Origin: Pseudomonas soli
GTDB lineage: Bacteria; Pseudomonadota; Gammaproteobacteria; Pseudomonadales; Pseudomonadaceae
Assembly: GCF_900110655.1 (NCBI RefSeq)
Contig: NZ_FOEQ01000012.1
Coordinates: 1-64,000 of the forward strand
Reading direction: 5' to 3'
Length of the DNA: 64,000 nt
Shown: one piece after another, positions 18,671-29,887 of the stretch
Layout: each line of letters begins with the position of its first letter
Position numbering within the stretch: the first letter of the stretch is position 1
The notes under the pieces: generated by a model
Seen by the model: only the letters and a program-made list of their open reading frames with translations
The model's database searches: none
What the model was told of the DNA's origin: nothing
Made by a program: the position numbers and the translations under genes

Positions 18671-18707
18671 ATTTGGAAACAATGGTAAACGAAATTGTTT
18701 CTCAAAT
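18671..18707 (-). promoter_or_regulatory. Palindromic operator upstream of the iron-binding protein
   Basis: GAAACAAT (18676-18683) and ATTGTTTC (18694-18701) are perfect 8-base arms 10 bases apart, extended outward by ATTTG and CAAAT. The AT-rich character and iron context suggest a Fur-type site. The match to the Fur consensus is only partial. Confidence 0.45.
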
Positions 18708-18776
18708 GGGCGCATGTCGGGAAATTCATGGGTAGACGAAGGAGGGGCTGCCCGGCGACATGAAATCGCAGGCAAG

Positions 18777-18807
18777 AAAAAACCCACTAGCAAGCTAGTG
18801 GGTTTTT
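18777..18807. terminator. Bidirectional terminator beside tRNA-Leu
   Basis: AAAAACCCACTAGC and GCTAGTGGGTTTTT form a near-perfect hairpin with A- and T-runs on both flanks. It ends the minus-strand tRNA transcript immediately downstream of the first-listed tRNA-Leu. Confidence 0.88.
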
Positions 18808-18810
18808 GAA

Positions 18811-18897
18811 TGGTGCCCAGGAGAAGACTCGAACTTCCACGACCGTTAAGTCACTGATACCTGAAACCAGCGCGTCTACCAATTCCGCCACCTGGGC
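18811..18897 (-). tRNA. tRNA-Leu (anticodon CAG)
   Basis: The 87-base gene has a long variable arm and an encoded CCA end. The anticodon stem-loop (CTGGT-TTCAGGT-ATCAG) gives anticodon CAG, reading CUG. The T-arm GTTCGAGTC and the D-arm GGCGGAATTGGTAGACGCG are class II Leu features. The sequence is identical to the second copy 88 bases upstream on the same strand. Confidence 0.95.
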
Positions 18898-18985
18898 AAA
18901 GCTTTGCATTGTCTGCTGAAGGCGACTTTCGTCTGCTTTCACACAGTAGTAACAGATCCTTGGTCATCTGTTACTTGAAAATTTT

Positions 18986-19072
18986 TGGTGCCCAGGAGAA
19001 GACTCGAACTTCCACGACCGTTAAGTCACTGATACCTGAAACCAGCGCGTCTACCAATTCCGCCACCTGGGC
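18986..19072 (-). tRNA. tRNA-Leu (anticodon CAG), second copy
   Basis: Base-for-base identical to the copy at 18811-18897, in the same orientation, with 88 bases between them. It is the promoter-proximal copy, and both probably come from one transcript that ends at the 18777-18807 hairpin. Confidence 0.95.
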
Positions 19073-19343
19073 ACACATTCGAGATTAAAAGATGCTTTAC
19101 AGCGTCGTTCATCTCTACTACAACTCCGGGGTTGTCCGTCGTTGTGGTGCGCACTATACGGACGCTCCTGATGGCTGTAAAGCCCCTGATCGAAAAAAAA
19201 TTCAAAAAATTCAACCCGTTGATTCCACGCGCCTATTTCCGTTCGGCGGATACCGCGTCGGGGCTGTCCAAGGCTGACATTTCCGGTTTCAATACGTCTA
19301 TGCCAGAATTCATATCTATATACCCCAAGGTGAACCCCTTCTG

Positions 19344-21917
19344 ATGGCCGATTGGCAATCCCTCGATCCCGAGGCCGCTCGCGAAGCGGAAAAATACGAC
19401 AACCCTATCCCCAGCCGTGAGCTGATCCTGCAGCGCCTCGCCGACCGTGGCGAGCCGGCTGCCCGCGAACAGCTGGCCGAAGAGTTCGGTCTTTACGAAG
19501 AAGACCAGATCGAAGCCCTGCGCCGCCGCCTGCGTGCCATGGAGCGCGACGGTCAGCTTATCTATACCCGGCGCGGCACCTATGCCCCGGTGGACAAGCT
19601 CGACCTTATTTGTGGCCGTGTCTCCGGGCACCGTGACGGCTTCGGCTTCCTCATCCCCGACGATGGTAGCGAGGACCTGTTCCTCAGCCCGGCACAGATG
19701 CGTCTGGTGTTCGATGGCGACCGCGGCCTGGCCCGGGTCTCCGGTGTAGACCGCCGTGGCCGTCGCGAAGGCGTGCTGGTAGAGATCATCTCCCGCGCCC
19801 ATGAAAGCGTGGTTGGTCGCTACTTCGAAGAAGGCGGCATCGGCTACGTAACCCCTGACAATCCGAAAATCCAGCAGGAAGTCCTGGTCACTGCCGGACG
19901 CAACGGCGGCGCCAAGATCGGCCAGTTCGTGTCGATCAAGATCACTCACTGGCCAACCCCACGCTTCCAGCCGCAGGGTGATGTGGTCGAGGTGATCGGC
20001 AACTACATGGCTCCGGGCATGGAAATCGACATCGCCCTGCGCAGCTATGACATCCCGCATGTCTGGCCACAGGAAGTGATCAAGGAAGCGCGCAAGTTCC
20101 GCTCCGAAGTCGAGGAAAAAGATAAAGAGAAGCGCATCGACCTGCGTCATCTGCCTTTCGTCACCATCGACGGCGAAGACGCTCGCGACTTCGACGATGC
20201 GGTGTATTGCGAACCGTTGGGCAAGCTGCGCATGTTCTCCGGCGGCTGGCGCCTGTACGTGGCGATCGCCGACGTTTCCAGCTACGTGCGCCTGGGCTCG
20301 GCGCTGGATACCGAAGCGCAGCAACGGGGTAACTCGGTGTACTTCCCCGAGCGCGTCGTGCCGATGCTGCCCGAAGAACTGTCCAACGGCCTGTGCTCGC
20401 TGAACCCGCACGTCGATCGCCTGGCCATGGTCTGCGAAATGACCATCAACAAGGCCGGCCAGATGGTCGACTACCAGTTCTACGAGGGTGTGATCCACTC
20501 CCACGCGCGCCTGACCTACAACAAGGTCAGCAGCATGCTCGAGCATTCCCGCACCCGCGAAGGCAAGGCACTGCGCGAGGAGTACAGTGCGGTGTTGCCG
20601 GACCTGAAGAGCCTTTATGCCCTGTACAAGGTGCTCCTGGCGGCCCGTCACACCCGCGGTGCAATCGACTTCGAGACCCAGGAAACCCGGATCATCTTCG
20701 GTGAAGATCGCAAGATCGACGAAATCCGTCCGACCGTGCGCAACGACGCCCACAAGCTGATCGAGGAATGCATGCTGGCGGCCAACGTTGCGACGGCCGA
20801 GTTCCTGCAGAAACACAACGTGCCTGCGCTGTACCGCGTGCACGATGGTCCACCGCCCGAGCGTCTGGAAAAGTTGCGCGCATTCCTCGGTGAGCTGGGC
20901 CTGAGTCTGCACAAAGGCAAGGACCCTTCGCCTAAGGACTACCAGGCACTGCTGGCGAGCATCGCCGGGCGCCCGGACTTCCACCTGATCCAGACCGTCA
21001 TGCTGCGCTCGCTGAGCCAGGCGGTGTACAGCGTCGAGAACAACGGCCACTTCGGCCTGAACTACGAGGCCTACACCCACTTCACCTCGCCGATCCGTCG
21101 TTACCCGGACCTGCTGGTGCACCGCGCCATCCGCAGCGTGATCCGCTCCAAGGTGGACACCCCGCACGTCAAGCGTGCCGGTGCCATGAGTATTCCCAAG
21201 GCGCGCATCTACCCGTACGACGAGAACAGTCTCGAGCAGATGGGCGAGCAGTGCTCGATGACCGAGCGCCGCGCCGACGAAGCTACCCGCGACGTGGTCA
21301 ACTGGCTCAAGTGCGAGTACATGCGTGATCGCGTCGGCGAGACCTTCCCTGGCGTGATCACCGCGGTGACCGGCTTTGGCCTGTTCATCGAACTGACCGA
21401 CATCTATGTCGAAGGCCTGGTGCATGTTAGCGCCCTGCCGGGTGACTACTACCACTTCGATCCTGTGCATCACCGCCTGTCCGGTGAGCGTAGCGGCCGC
21501 AGCTTCCGCCTGGGCGACACGGTCGAGGTTAAGGTCATGCGTGTCGACCTCGAGCAGCGCAAGATCGACTTCGAAATGTCGGAGAAGACCGTCACTGCAC
21601 CGGTCGGCCGCAAGCCACGCGCTGCCGCGCAACCGGTGGCCGAGCAGGCGCCTGCCGTCGAAGCGAAGATTTCGCCCAAGCCGCGCAGCCGCAAGAGCGA
21701 GGCCTCCGAGGCGTACTTCCCGAAAGACGCGGTGCAGCGCAATGCCGAGGTGCGCAAGAGTCGTGAAATGAAGAAGGCGCTGATGGGCGAGGCGCGTGCC
21801 AGCGGCCATGCCGGCGGCAAGTCGGAAAAAGGTGGCAAGTCATCCGGCAAGCCGACCAAGCATCGCAAGGGGCCGCCCAAGTCCGGCGCGCCACGCAAGG
21901 GCAAGAACAAGTCATGA
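19344..21917 (+). CDS. rnr: Ribonuclease R
   Basis: Processive 3'-5' exoribonuclease that can degrade structured RNA; it acts in mRNA decay, rRNA quality control and trans-translation. The 857-residue protein has an N-terminal helix-turn-helix (about 20-85), cold-shock domains, the RNB catalytic domain with DGEDARDFDDAVYCE (catalytic Asp cluster near residues 280-290), an S1 domain (GVITAVTGFGLFIELTDIYVEG) near 675-755, and a Lys/Gly-rich basic tail typical of RNase R. Its stop overlaps the rlmB start by 4 bases (ATGA), which indicates translational coupling. Confidence 0.97.
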   Translation: MADWQSLDPEAAREAEKYDNPIPSRELILQRLADRGEPAAREQLAEEFGLYEEDQIEALRRRLRAMERDGQLIYTRRGTYAPVDKLDLICGRVSGHRDGFGFLIPDDGSEDLFLSPAQMRLVFDGDRGLARVSGVDRRGRREGVLVEIISRAHESVVGRYFEEGGIGYVTPDNPKIQQEVLVTAGRNGGAKIGQFVSIKITHWPTPRFQPQGDVVEVIGNYMAPGMEIDIALRSYDIPHVWPQEVIKEARKFRSEVEEKDKEKRIDLRHLPFVTIDGEDARDFDDAVYCEPLGKLRMFSGGWRLYVAIADVSSYVRLGSALDTEAQQRGNSVYFPERVVPMLPEELSNGLCSLNPHVDRLAMVCEMTINKAGQMVDYQFYEGVIHSHARLTYNKVSSMLEHSRTREGKALREEYSAVLPDLKSLYALYKVLLAARHTRGAIDFETQETRIIFGEDRKIDEIRPTVRNDAHKLIEECMLAANVATAEFLQKHNVPALYRVHDGPPPERLEKLRAFLGELGLSLHKGKDPSPKDYQALLASIAGRPDFHLIQTVMLRSLSQAVYSVENNGHFGLNYEAYTHFTSPIRRYPDLLVHRAIRSVIRSKVDTPHVKRAGAMSIPKARIYPYDENSLEQMGEQCSMTERRADEATRDVVNWLKCEYMRDRVGETFPGVITAVTGFGLFIELTDIYVEGLVHVSALPGDYYHFDPVHHRLSGERSGRSFRLGDTVEVKVMRVDLEQRKIDFEMSEKTVTAPVGRKPRAAAQPVAEQAPAVEAKISPKPRSRKSEASEAYFPKDAVQRNAEVRKSREMKKALMGEARASGHAGGKSEKGGKSSGKPTKHRKGPPKSGAPRKGKNKS

Positions 21918-22660
21918 GTCAGCTGGAAAAGATCTACGGCGTGCATGCCGTGCAGGCACTGCTGCAACACCACCCCAAGCGGGTAAAGCAGATCTGGCTG
22001 TCCGAAGGGCGCAGTGAGCCACGCATCCAGGCTCTGCTGGAGCTGGCTGCGCAGAATCGCGTTCAGATCGGCCAGGCCGAGCGCCGTGAGCTCGACGCCT
22101 GGGTCGAAGGTGTGCACCAGGGGGTGGTTGCCGAGGTGAGCCCGAGCCAGGTGTGGGGCGAGGCGATGCTCGACGAACTGCTCGAGCGCACCGAGACGCC
22201 GCCCTTGATCCTGGTGCTCGATGGCGTCACCGACCCGCATAACCTCGGCGCCTGCCTGCGCACCGCCGATGCGGCCGGGGCGACCGCCGTGGTGATCCCC
22301 AAGGACAAGTCCGCGACCCTGACCGGCGTGGTGCGCAAGGTGGCCTGCGGCGCCGCCGAGGTGATGCCACTGGTGGCCGTGACCAACCTGGCACGTACCC
22401 TGGAGAAACTCCAGCAGCGCGGACTGTGGGTGGTCGGAACCGCTGGCGAGGCCGAACAGGAAATCTACCAGCAGGACCTGACCGGTCCGCTGGTGATGAT
22501 CATGGGGGCCGAAGGCAAGGGCATGCGCCGCCTGACCCGTGAACACTGTGATTTCCTGGTGAAGTTGCCGATGGGTGGCAGCGTCAGCAGCCTGAACGTT
22601 TCGGTGGCCACCGGGGTGTGCCTGTTCGAGGCAGTGAGGCAGCGTCAGGCCAAGCGCTGA
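21914..22660 (+). CDS. rlmB: 23S rRNA (guanosine-2'-O)-methyltransferase RlmB
   Basis: SPOUT-class methyltransferase that 2'-O-methylates G2251 of 23S rRNA. The 248-residue protein has the N-terminal substrate-binding domain (about 1-75) and the SpoU motifs: DGVTDPHNLGACLRTADA, MGAEGKGM, and LPMGGSVSSLNVSVATGVCLFE, which makes the knotted SAM site. Its length is normal. It overlaps rnr by 4 bases; the rnr-rlmB pair is conserved in gammaproteobacteria. Confidence 0.96.
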   Translation: MSQLEKIYGVHAVQALLQHHPKRVKQIWLSEGRSEPRIQALLELAAQNRVQIGQAERRELDAWVEGVHQGVVAEVSPSQVWGEAMLDELLERTETPPLILVLDGVTDPHNLGACLRTADAAGATAVVIPKDKSATLTGVVRKVACGAAEVMPLVAVTNLARTLEKLQQRGLWVVGTAGEAEQEIYQQDLTGPLVMIMGAEGKGMRRLTREHCDFLVKLPMGGSVSSLNVSVATGVCLFEAVRQRQAKR

Positions 22661-22766
22661 TCTGACCGTGTGCGGGAGCGGCGCACCGCCGCTCCCTCGT
22701 TGTTTCTCAGGCTTGCGGCCTGTTGGGCGAATATGTTTCCGGCTGTTCAAATATTCGCCAACCTCC

Positions 22767-22795
22767 TTGCTTGTCCTTCCCGGCTTCTCTACAAT
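22767..22795 (+). promoter_or_regulatory. Sigma-70 promoter of the rpsF operon
   Basis: TTGCTT (22767-22772) and TACAAT (22790-22795) are separated by 17 bases, close to consensus and 120 bases ahead of rpsF. The expected transcript starts near 22802 with a leader of about 115 bases. Confidence 0.75.
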
Positions 22796-22801
22796 TGCGC
22801 C

Positions 22802-22915
22802 CCTTGCCGAGCTGGCAGGCGCGCATGTGCCTTCTCTCTAGGGCAAGACATACAGTGTCATTCACTCCTTGTCTGACCAGGTTGCTGGCAGACTACTAAC
22901 CCGTAAGGAGCATTC
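22802..22915 (+). promoter_or_regulatory. rpsF leader
   Basis: The 5' leader of the S6-S18-L9 operon ends with CCCGTAAGGAG before the rpsF ATG. In many bacteria an S6:S18 complex binds a CCG-containing leader element here to repress translation. The CCG next to the ribosome binding site fits that idea, but I cannot confirm the fold by eye. Confidence 0.35.
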
Positions 22916-23341
22916 ATGCGTCATTACGAAATCATCTTCCTGGTTCACCCGGACCAGAGCGAGCAAGTCGGCGGCATGGTTGAGCGTTACACCAAGCTGA
23001 TCGAAGAAGATGGTGGCAAGATCCACCGCCTGGAAGACTGGGGCCGTCGTCAACTGGCCTACGCAATCAACAATGTTCACAAGGCTCACTACGTGATGCT
23101 GAACGTTGAGTGCTCCGGCAAGGCCCTGGCCGAGCTGGAAGACAACTTCCGCTACAACGATGCCGTGATCCGTAACCTGGTCATCCGTCGCGACGAAGCC
23201 GTCACCGGCCCGTCCGAGATGCTCAAGGCAGAAGAGAACCGCAGCGAGCGCCGTGAGCGTCGCGAACGTCCTGAGCATGCTGATGGCGCCGAAGGCGACG
23301 ACAGCAATGACAGCGACAACAGCGATAACGCTGACGAGTAA
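22916..23341 (+). CDS. rpsF: 30S ribosomal protein S6
   Basis: Small-subunit protein that pairs with S18 on the platform. The 141-residue protein has the conserved core (MRHYEIIFLVHPDQSEQV at the N-terminus, WGRRQLAYAINNVHKAHYV in the middle) and a long charged tail. The tail has an Arg/Glu stretch near 105-120 and an acidic Asp/Asn/Ser end (DDSNDSDNSDNADE). The start is preceded by AAGGAG. First gene of the rpsF-rpsR-DUF2232-rplI operon. Confidence 0.98.
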   Translation: MRHYEIIFLVHPDQSEQVGGMVERYTKLIEEDGGKIHRLEDWGRRQLAYAINNVHKAHYVMLNVECSGKALAELEDNFRYNDAVIRNLVIRRDEAVTGPSEMLKAEENRSERRERRERPEHADGAEGDDSNDSDNSDNADE

Positions 23342-23369
23342 TCCACGGACCTTTTGAGGAGCCTATTAC

Positions 23370-23600
23370 ATGGCACGTTTCTTCCGTCGTCGTAAATTCT
23401 GCCGCTTCACTGCTGAAGACGTGAAAGAGATCGACTTCAAAGATCTCAACACCCTGAAAGCTTACGTATCCGAAACCGGCAAGATCGTTCCAAGCCGCAT
23501 CACCGGTACCAAAGCTCGTTATCAGCGTCAGCTGGCCACCGCTATCAAGCGCGCCCGCTTCCTGGCCCTGCTGCCCTACACCGACAGCCACGGCCGCTGA
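23370..23600 (+). CDS. rpsR: 30S ribosomal protein S18
   Basis: Small-subunit protein, the S6 partner. The 76-residue sequence is a full-length, strongly conserved S18 (MARFFRRRKFCRFTAED, ending LLPYTDSHGR). It lies 28 bases after rpsF, with TGAGGAG upstream of the ATG. Confidence 0.98.
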   Translation: MARFFRRRKFCRFTAEDVKEIDFKDLNTLKAYVSETGKIVPSRITGTKARYQRQLATAIKRARFLALLPYTDSHGR

Positions 23601-23634
23601 GACCGGGTCGTCGACTAAGTAGCAAGGGATAGGC

Positions 23635-24501
23635 ATGCGAGCGTTGGCAAGTTTCATCATGCGCGGTCGTGTGCAGGCCACCCTCGTGGTGGTCATCAGC
23701 GCGGTACTGCCGCTGCTGTTCTGGTTGAGTGCCGCCGCTGGGAGCCTGGTTCTCCTGCGGCGCGGGTTCAAGGACGCTTCATCGGTCATCGCCTGGGGCC
23801 TTCTGCCAGCGTTGATCATGGGGTTCTTCGGCGAACCGAGCACCTTGCTGGTGCTGCTGGGAACGCTGGGTCTGGCCGCCTTGTTGCGCGCTGGGCATTC
23901 GTGGACTCGGGTACTGCTGTCCAGTGTCGCGTTAGGCTTGCTATACAGCCTGATCCTGGATGCGGTGATGCGCGAGACCTTCGAGGTGCTGGCCAAGGCG
24001 CTTGAAAAAGCCCTGCCGCAGTTCGAGGGCCAACCGGTACTACCTGGTGAGCTGATCGGCCCTTTGCTGGTCGCTTCCAGTGCGGTAATGCTGCAGCTGT
24101 TCAGCCTGCTGGCTTTGATGCTGGCGCGGTATTGGCAGGCTGCGTTGTACAACCCCGGTGGTTTCGGGCGCGAGTTTCGCGAGCTGAGGCTGCCGCTGGT
24201 ACCGATGCTGGTGCTGGTGTCATTGATGGTGTTGGGCCCGTTCATCGGGTCGCAGTTCATCGTCCTGGCCAGTGCGTCCAGTCTGGTGCTGCTGCTCGCT
24301 GGCATCGCCCTCATTCATGGGTTGGTGGCACAAGGGCGACTAGCTGGTTTCTGGCTGGTGGGGATGTACGTGACGCTGCCGCTGCTCATGCAGCTGATGT
24401 ATCCGTTGCTCGTGGTTCTGGCCATTGTCGACAGCCTGATTGATTTTCGCGGTCGCAAGTCCCCTTCACAGGGTGACGACTCCGCGAACGGTGAAGGTTA
24501 A
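23635..24501 (+). CDS. DUF2232 family membrane protein
   Basis: The function is not known to me. The 288-residue protein is very hydrophobic, with about eight predicted membrane segments and a short charged C-terminal tail ([16 protein letters not shown]). It sits between rpsR and rplI with short spacers, a conserved place for DUF2232 (YybS-like) proteins in Pseudomonas. It is probably transcribed with the ribosomal genes. The start at 23635 follows AAGGGATAGGC. Confidence 0.85.
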
Positions 24502-24521
24502 AAGTTAAGAGGTTTTACCAA

Positions 24522-24968
24522 ATGGAACTGATCCTGCTGGAAAAAGTCGCCAACCTGGGCAACCTGGGCGACAAAGTAAACGTTAAGGCTGGTTACGGCC
24601 GTAACTTCCTGCTGCCATTCGGCAAGGCCACCGTTGCCAACGCCGCCAACCTGGCTGCGTTCGAAGAGCGCCGCGCCGAGCTGGAAAAAGCCGCAGCAGA
24701 CAAGAAAGCTTCGGCTGAAAGCCGCGCTGCCCAACTGGCCGAGCTGGAAGTGACCATCACTGCCACCGCTGGCGACGAAGGCAAGCTGTTCGGTTCGATC
24801 GGCACCCACGACATCGCTGACGCCCTGACCGCCTCCGGCGTTGAAGTGGCCAAGGCTGAAGTTCGCCTGCCGAACGGCACTATCCGTCAGGTTGGCGAAT
24901 ACGACGTAGCCGTGCACCTGCACAGCGACGTTGAAGCTACCGTACGTGTGGTTGTCGTAGCTGCCTAA
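24522..24968 (+). CDS. rplI: 50S ribosomal protein L9
   Basis: Large-subunit protein that binds 23S rRNA near the L1 stalk. The 148-residue protein is of normal length, with the N-terminal domain ([19 protein letters not shown]), the long central connecting helix (about 41-75, Ala/Glu/Lys-rich) and the C-terminal domain ([16 protein letters not shown]). Last gene of the operon, followed by a strong terminator at 25014-25056. Confidence 0.98.
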
Positions 24969-25013
24969 GCTGCCTTAATCGACTGGCCCCTCGTGGGTCA
25001 GGCGGTTAACATC

Positions 25014-25056
25014 GGGCACGGTCCTGTTTTGCGCAGGCCGTGCCCTTTGTCTTTTT
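25014..25056 (+). terminator. Terminator after rplI
   Basis: GGGCACGG-t-CCTG pairs with CAGG-CCGTGCCC around a short loop and is followed by TTTGTCTTTTT. The hairpin lies 46 bases past rplI and only about 25 bases before dnaB, so dnaB needs its own promoter or readthrough. Confidence 0.85.
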
Positions 25057-25080
25057 CATCTTGCAGAATTTTTCGTGGCC

Positions 25081-26478
25081 ATGAACGAGATCACCACCCC
25101 CGAACAACTCGACCTGCAAACCGCTGCCCTGAAGGTGCCGCCGCATTCCATCGAGGCCGAACAGGCCGTGCTCGGTGGCCTGATGCTGGACAACAACGCC
25201 TGGGAGCGAGTGCTGGACCAGGTGTCGGACGGCGATTTCTACCGGCATGACCATCGCCTGATCTTCCGCGCCATCCACAAGCTGGTGGACGCGAACCAGC
25301 CGTTCGACGTGGTCACCTTGCACGAACAGTTGGACAAGGAAGGTGTGTCCACCCAGGTGGGCGGCTTGGCGTATCTGGCCGAGCTGGCCAAGAACACCCC
25401 GTCGGTGGCCAACATCAAGGCCTACGCCGCGATCATCCGTGAGCGGGCCACGCTGCGACAGCTGATCAGCATCAGCACCGACATCGCCGACAACGCCTTC
25501 AACCCCCAGGGCCGTAACGCCGAAGAGATCCTCGATGACGCCGAACGGCAGATCTTCCAGATCGCCGAGGCGCGGCCGAAGACCGGTGGGCCGGTGGGGG
25601 TCAACGAACTGTTGACCATGGCCATCGATCGCATCGACACACTGTTCAACTCCGACAGCGATATCACGGGCGTGTCCACTGGCTTCACCGACCTGGATGA
25701 AAAAACCAGCGGCTTGCAGGCGGCAGACCTGATCATCGTCGCGGGCCGGCCGTCGATGGGCAAGACCACCTTCGCCATGAACCTGGTGGAAAACGCCGTG
25801 TTGCGCAGCGATAAGGTGGTGCTGGTGTTCTCCCTGGAGATGCCCGGTGAATCGCTGATCATGCGTATGCTGTCGTCGCTCGGGCGCATTGACCAGACCA
25901 AGGTGCGTTCCGGCCAACTGGACGACGACGACTGGCCGCGGCTGACTTCGGCGGTGAACCTGTTGAACGACCGCAAACTGTTCATCGATGACACTGCCGG
26001 CATCAGCCCCTCGGAAATGCGTGCGCGTACCCGCCGCTTGGCGCGAGAGCATGGCGAGATTGCCATGATCATGGTCGATTACCTGCAGCTGATGCAGATC
26101 CCGGGTTCGGCCGGTGACAACCGAACCAACGAGATTTCCGAGATCTCCCGCTCGCTCAAGGCGCTGGCCAAGGAATTCAACTGCCCGGTAATCGCCCTGT
26201 CACAGCTCAACCGCTCCCTCGAGCAGCGTCCCAACAAGCGCCCGGTCAACTCCGACTTGCGTGAATCGGGTGCGATCGAGCAGGACGCCGACGTGATCAT
26301 GTTCGTTTACCGCGACGAGGTGTATCACCCGGAAACCGAACACAAGGGCGTGGCCGAGATCATCATCGGCAAGCAGCGTAACGGCCCCATCGGCTTCGTG
26401 CGCCTGGCGTTCATCGGCAAGTACACCCGTTTCGAGAATCTCGCGCCGGGCATGTATAACTTCGACGACGACGAATAA
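25081..26478 (+). CDS. dnaB: Replicative DNA helicase DnaB
   Basis: Hexameric 5'-3' helicase of the replisome. The 465-residue protein has the N-terminal DnaG-binding domain (about 15-120), a linker, and the RecA-like domain with Walker A GRPSMGKTTF, Walker B IMVDYLQLM, and the conserved LRESGAIEQDADVIMFVYR. The start is uncertain: ATG 25081 gives the usual MNEITTPEQ N-terminus, while an in-frame GTG lies at 25075. The ribosome binding site is weak for both. No intein is present. Confidence 0.96.
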   Translation: MNEITTPEQLDLQTAALKVPPHSIEAEQAVLGGLMLDNNAWERVLDQVSDGDFYRHDHRLIFRAIHKLVDANQPFDVVTLHEQLDKEGVSTQVGGLAYLAELAKNTPSVANIKAYAAIIRERATLRQLISISTDIADNAFNPQGRNAEEILDDAERQIFQIAEARPKTGGPVGVNELLTMAIDRIDTLFNSDSDITGVSTGFTDLDEKTSGLQAADLIIVAGRPSMGKTTFAMNLVENAVLRSDKVVLVFSLEMPGESLIMRMLSSLGRIDQTKVRSGQLDDDDWPRLTSAVNLLNDRKLFIDDTAGISPSEMRARTRRLAREHGEIAMIMVDYLQLMQIPGSAGDNRTNEISEISRSLKALAKEFNCPVIALSQLNRSLEQRPNKRPVNSDLRESGAIEQDADVIMFVYRDEVYHPETEHKGVAEIIIGKQRNGPIGFVRLAFIGKYTRFENLAPGMYNFDDDE

Positions 26479-26500
26479 AACCATCGGGCTGGGCTGGCCC

Positions 26501-26588
26501 CTGTGGGAGCGGATCGTGGGAGCGGGCTTACCCGCGATGGCGATGGTGAATTCCCCGATGTCAACGCGAGGCAAGCTCGCTCCCACAG
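26501..26588. repeat. REP-type inverted pair
   Basis: CTGTGGGAGCGG... and ...GCTCGCTCCCACAG face each other, with a further REP-like GGGAGCGGGCTTACCCGCGATGG copy inside. It lies between dnaB and ygiQ. Confidence 0.8.
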
Positions 26589-26696
26589 TGATATTTGTTG
26601 GCACGCTTGAATCCGACCACCACCGTCGGATTTGGTCAAAATTTGTGCTATATTTCGCGCCCGCGATTTCCCTGCACTTTAAAACCGGTCACTGAC

Positions 26697-28994
<2,298 letters not shown>

Positions 28995-29002
28995 TCATCA
29001 AA

Positions 29003-29021
29003 GGGGCTGCAAAGCAGCCCC
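29003..29021. terminator. Terminator between ygiQ and the LOG gene
   Basis: GGGGCTGC-aaa-GCAGCCCC, a perfect 8-bp stem, lies between the convergent stops of ygiQ (28994) and the LOG gene (29029). Confidence 0.75.
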
Positions 29022-29028
29022 TTCCTGG

Positions 29029-29616
29029 TCAATCAGGCTGTTTGTCGACCCACTTCGGCACCACGGGTGCAACGAAGCTGTCCATCCCGTCCAGCAACTC
29101 ATCCGGCTGCTCCCCGAGCAACAGCATTGCCCGGTGCTGCGGCCGCACGAAGCCTTCCTCGACAATATGGTCGAGGAACCCGCCCAGCTTCGCGTAGAAA
29201 CCATTCACATCCAGCAGCCCCAGCGGCTTGGCGTGATACCCCAGCTGCCCCCAGGTCCATACCTCGAACAGTTCCTCCAGCGTGCCCAGGCCACCTGGCA
29301 GGGCAATGAAGGCGTCGCTGAGTTCGGCCATGCGCGCCTTGCGCGCATGCATGCCGTCCACCACTTCAAGGCGGGTCAGGCCCTTGTGGCCGATTTCGGC
29401 GTTCATCAGGCTTTGCGGGATGATGCCGACGACTTCACCTCCCGCAGCCATGGCGGCATCGGCAACGGTGCCCATCAGGCCGACCGCGCCGCCGCCATAG
29501 ACCAGCGTCAGGCCACGGCGGGCGATGGCCTGGCCGAGGGCGACGGCGGCTTCACGGTAGGCAGGGTTGGCACCGATGCTGGCGCCACAGAAGACACAAA
29601 CGGAACGTACAGGCAT
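29029..29616 (-). CDS. LOG family nucleotide phosphoribohydrolase
   Basis: Likely releases ribose 5-phosphate from AMP or cytokinin nucleoside 5'-monophosphates. The 195-residue protein has the Rossmann-like fold start (VCVFCGASIGANPAYREAA), GGGAVGLMG, and the diagnostic PGGLGTLEELFEVWTW motif. It is cytosolic and of normal length. The ATG at 29616 follows an AAGGGAGATAAGC ribosome binding site. Whether cytokinin is a real substrate in this bacterium is not shown by sequence. Confidence 0.9.
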   Translation of the reverse strand: MPVRSVCVFCGASIGANPAYREAAVALGQAIARRGLTLVYGGGAVGLMGTVADAAMAAGGEVVGIIPQSLMNAEIGHKGLTRLEVVDGMHARKARMAELSDAFIALPGGLGTLEELFEVWTWGQLGYHAKPLGLLDVNGFYAKLGGFLDHIVEEGFVRPQHRAMLLLGEQPDELLDGMDSFVAPVVPKWVDKQPD

Positions 29617-29677
29617 TGCTTATCTCCCTTTACATGCGCGCACAGGGTAAGGCGCATGCCTGTCGGTTCCAAGGGGA

Positions 29678-29770
29678 TCATTCGGGACGGGCGAACTCGC
29701 AGACCGCTGAACCGGCGGTACCGCAGGCGTAGGCTGCCAGCAGGCTGCGCATCATGTTGCTCAATGTCAT
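29678..29770 (-). CDS. Possible 30-residue small protein
   Basis: A 30-codon ORF starts at ATG 29770 with a strong AGGAG 8 bases upstream. The peptide begins MTLSNMMRSLLAAYACG and ends SAVCEFARPE, so it has a hydrophobic centre and two Cys. It lies between the LOG gene and azurin and is divergent from azurin. I do not recognise a family. The good ribosome binding site and biased codon use support it, but the length alone makes it uncertain. Confidence 0.4.
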   Translation of the reverse strand: MTLSNMMRSLLAAYACGTAGSAVCEFARPE

Positions 29771-29887
29771 GACATTTGCTCCTGATTGAGAGGTTGTCTC
29801 ATCGTCCATTAAGAAGGCATGATGTGCACTTTGATTGGTTGTATACAATCCATTGAACAAATCTACTGGCTGGCGACTTGACACCCC

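Noticed and set aside
19233..21809. 858-codon open frame on the minus strand
   Set aside because: Antisense to rnr, which has clear RNase R domains.
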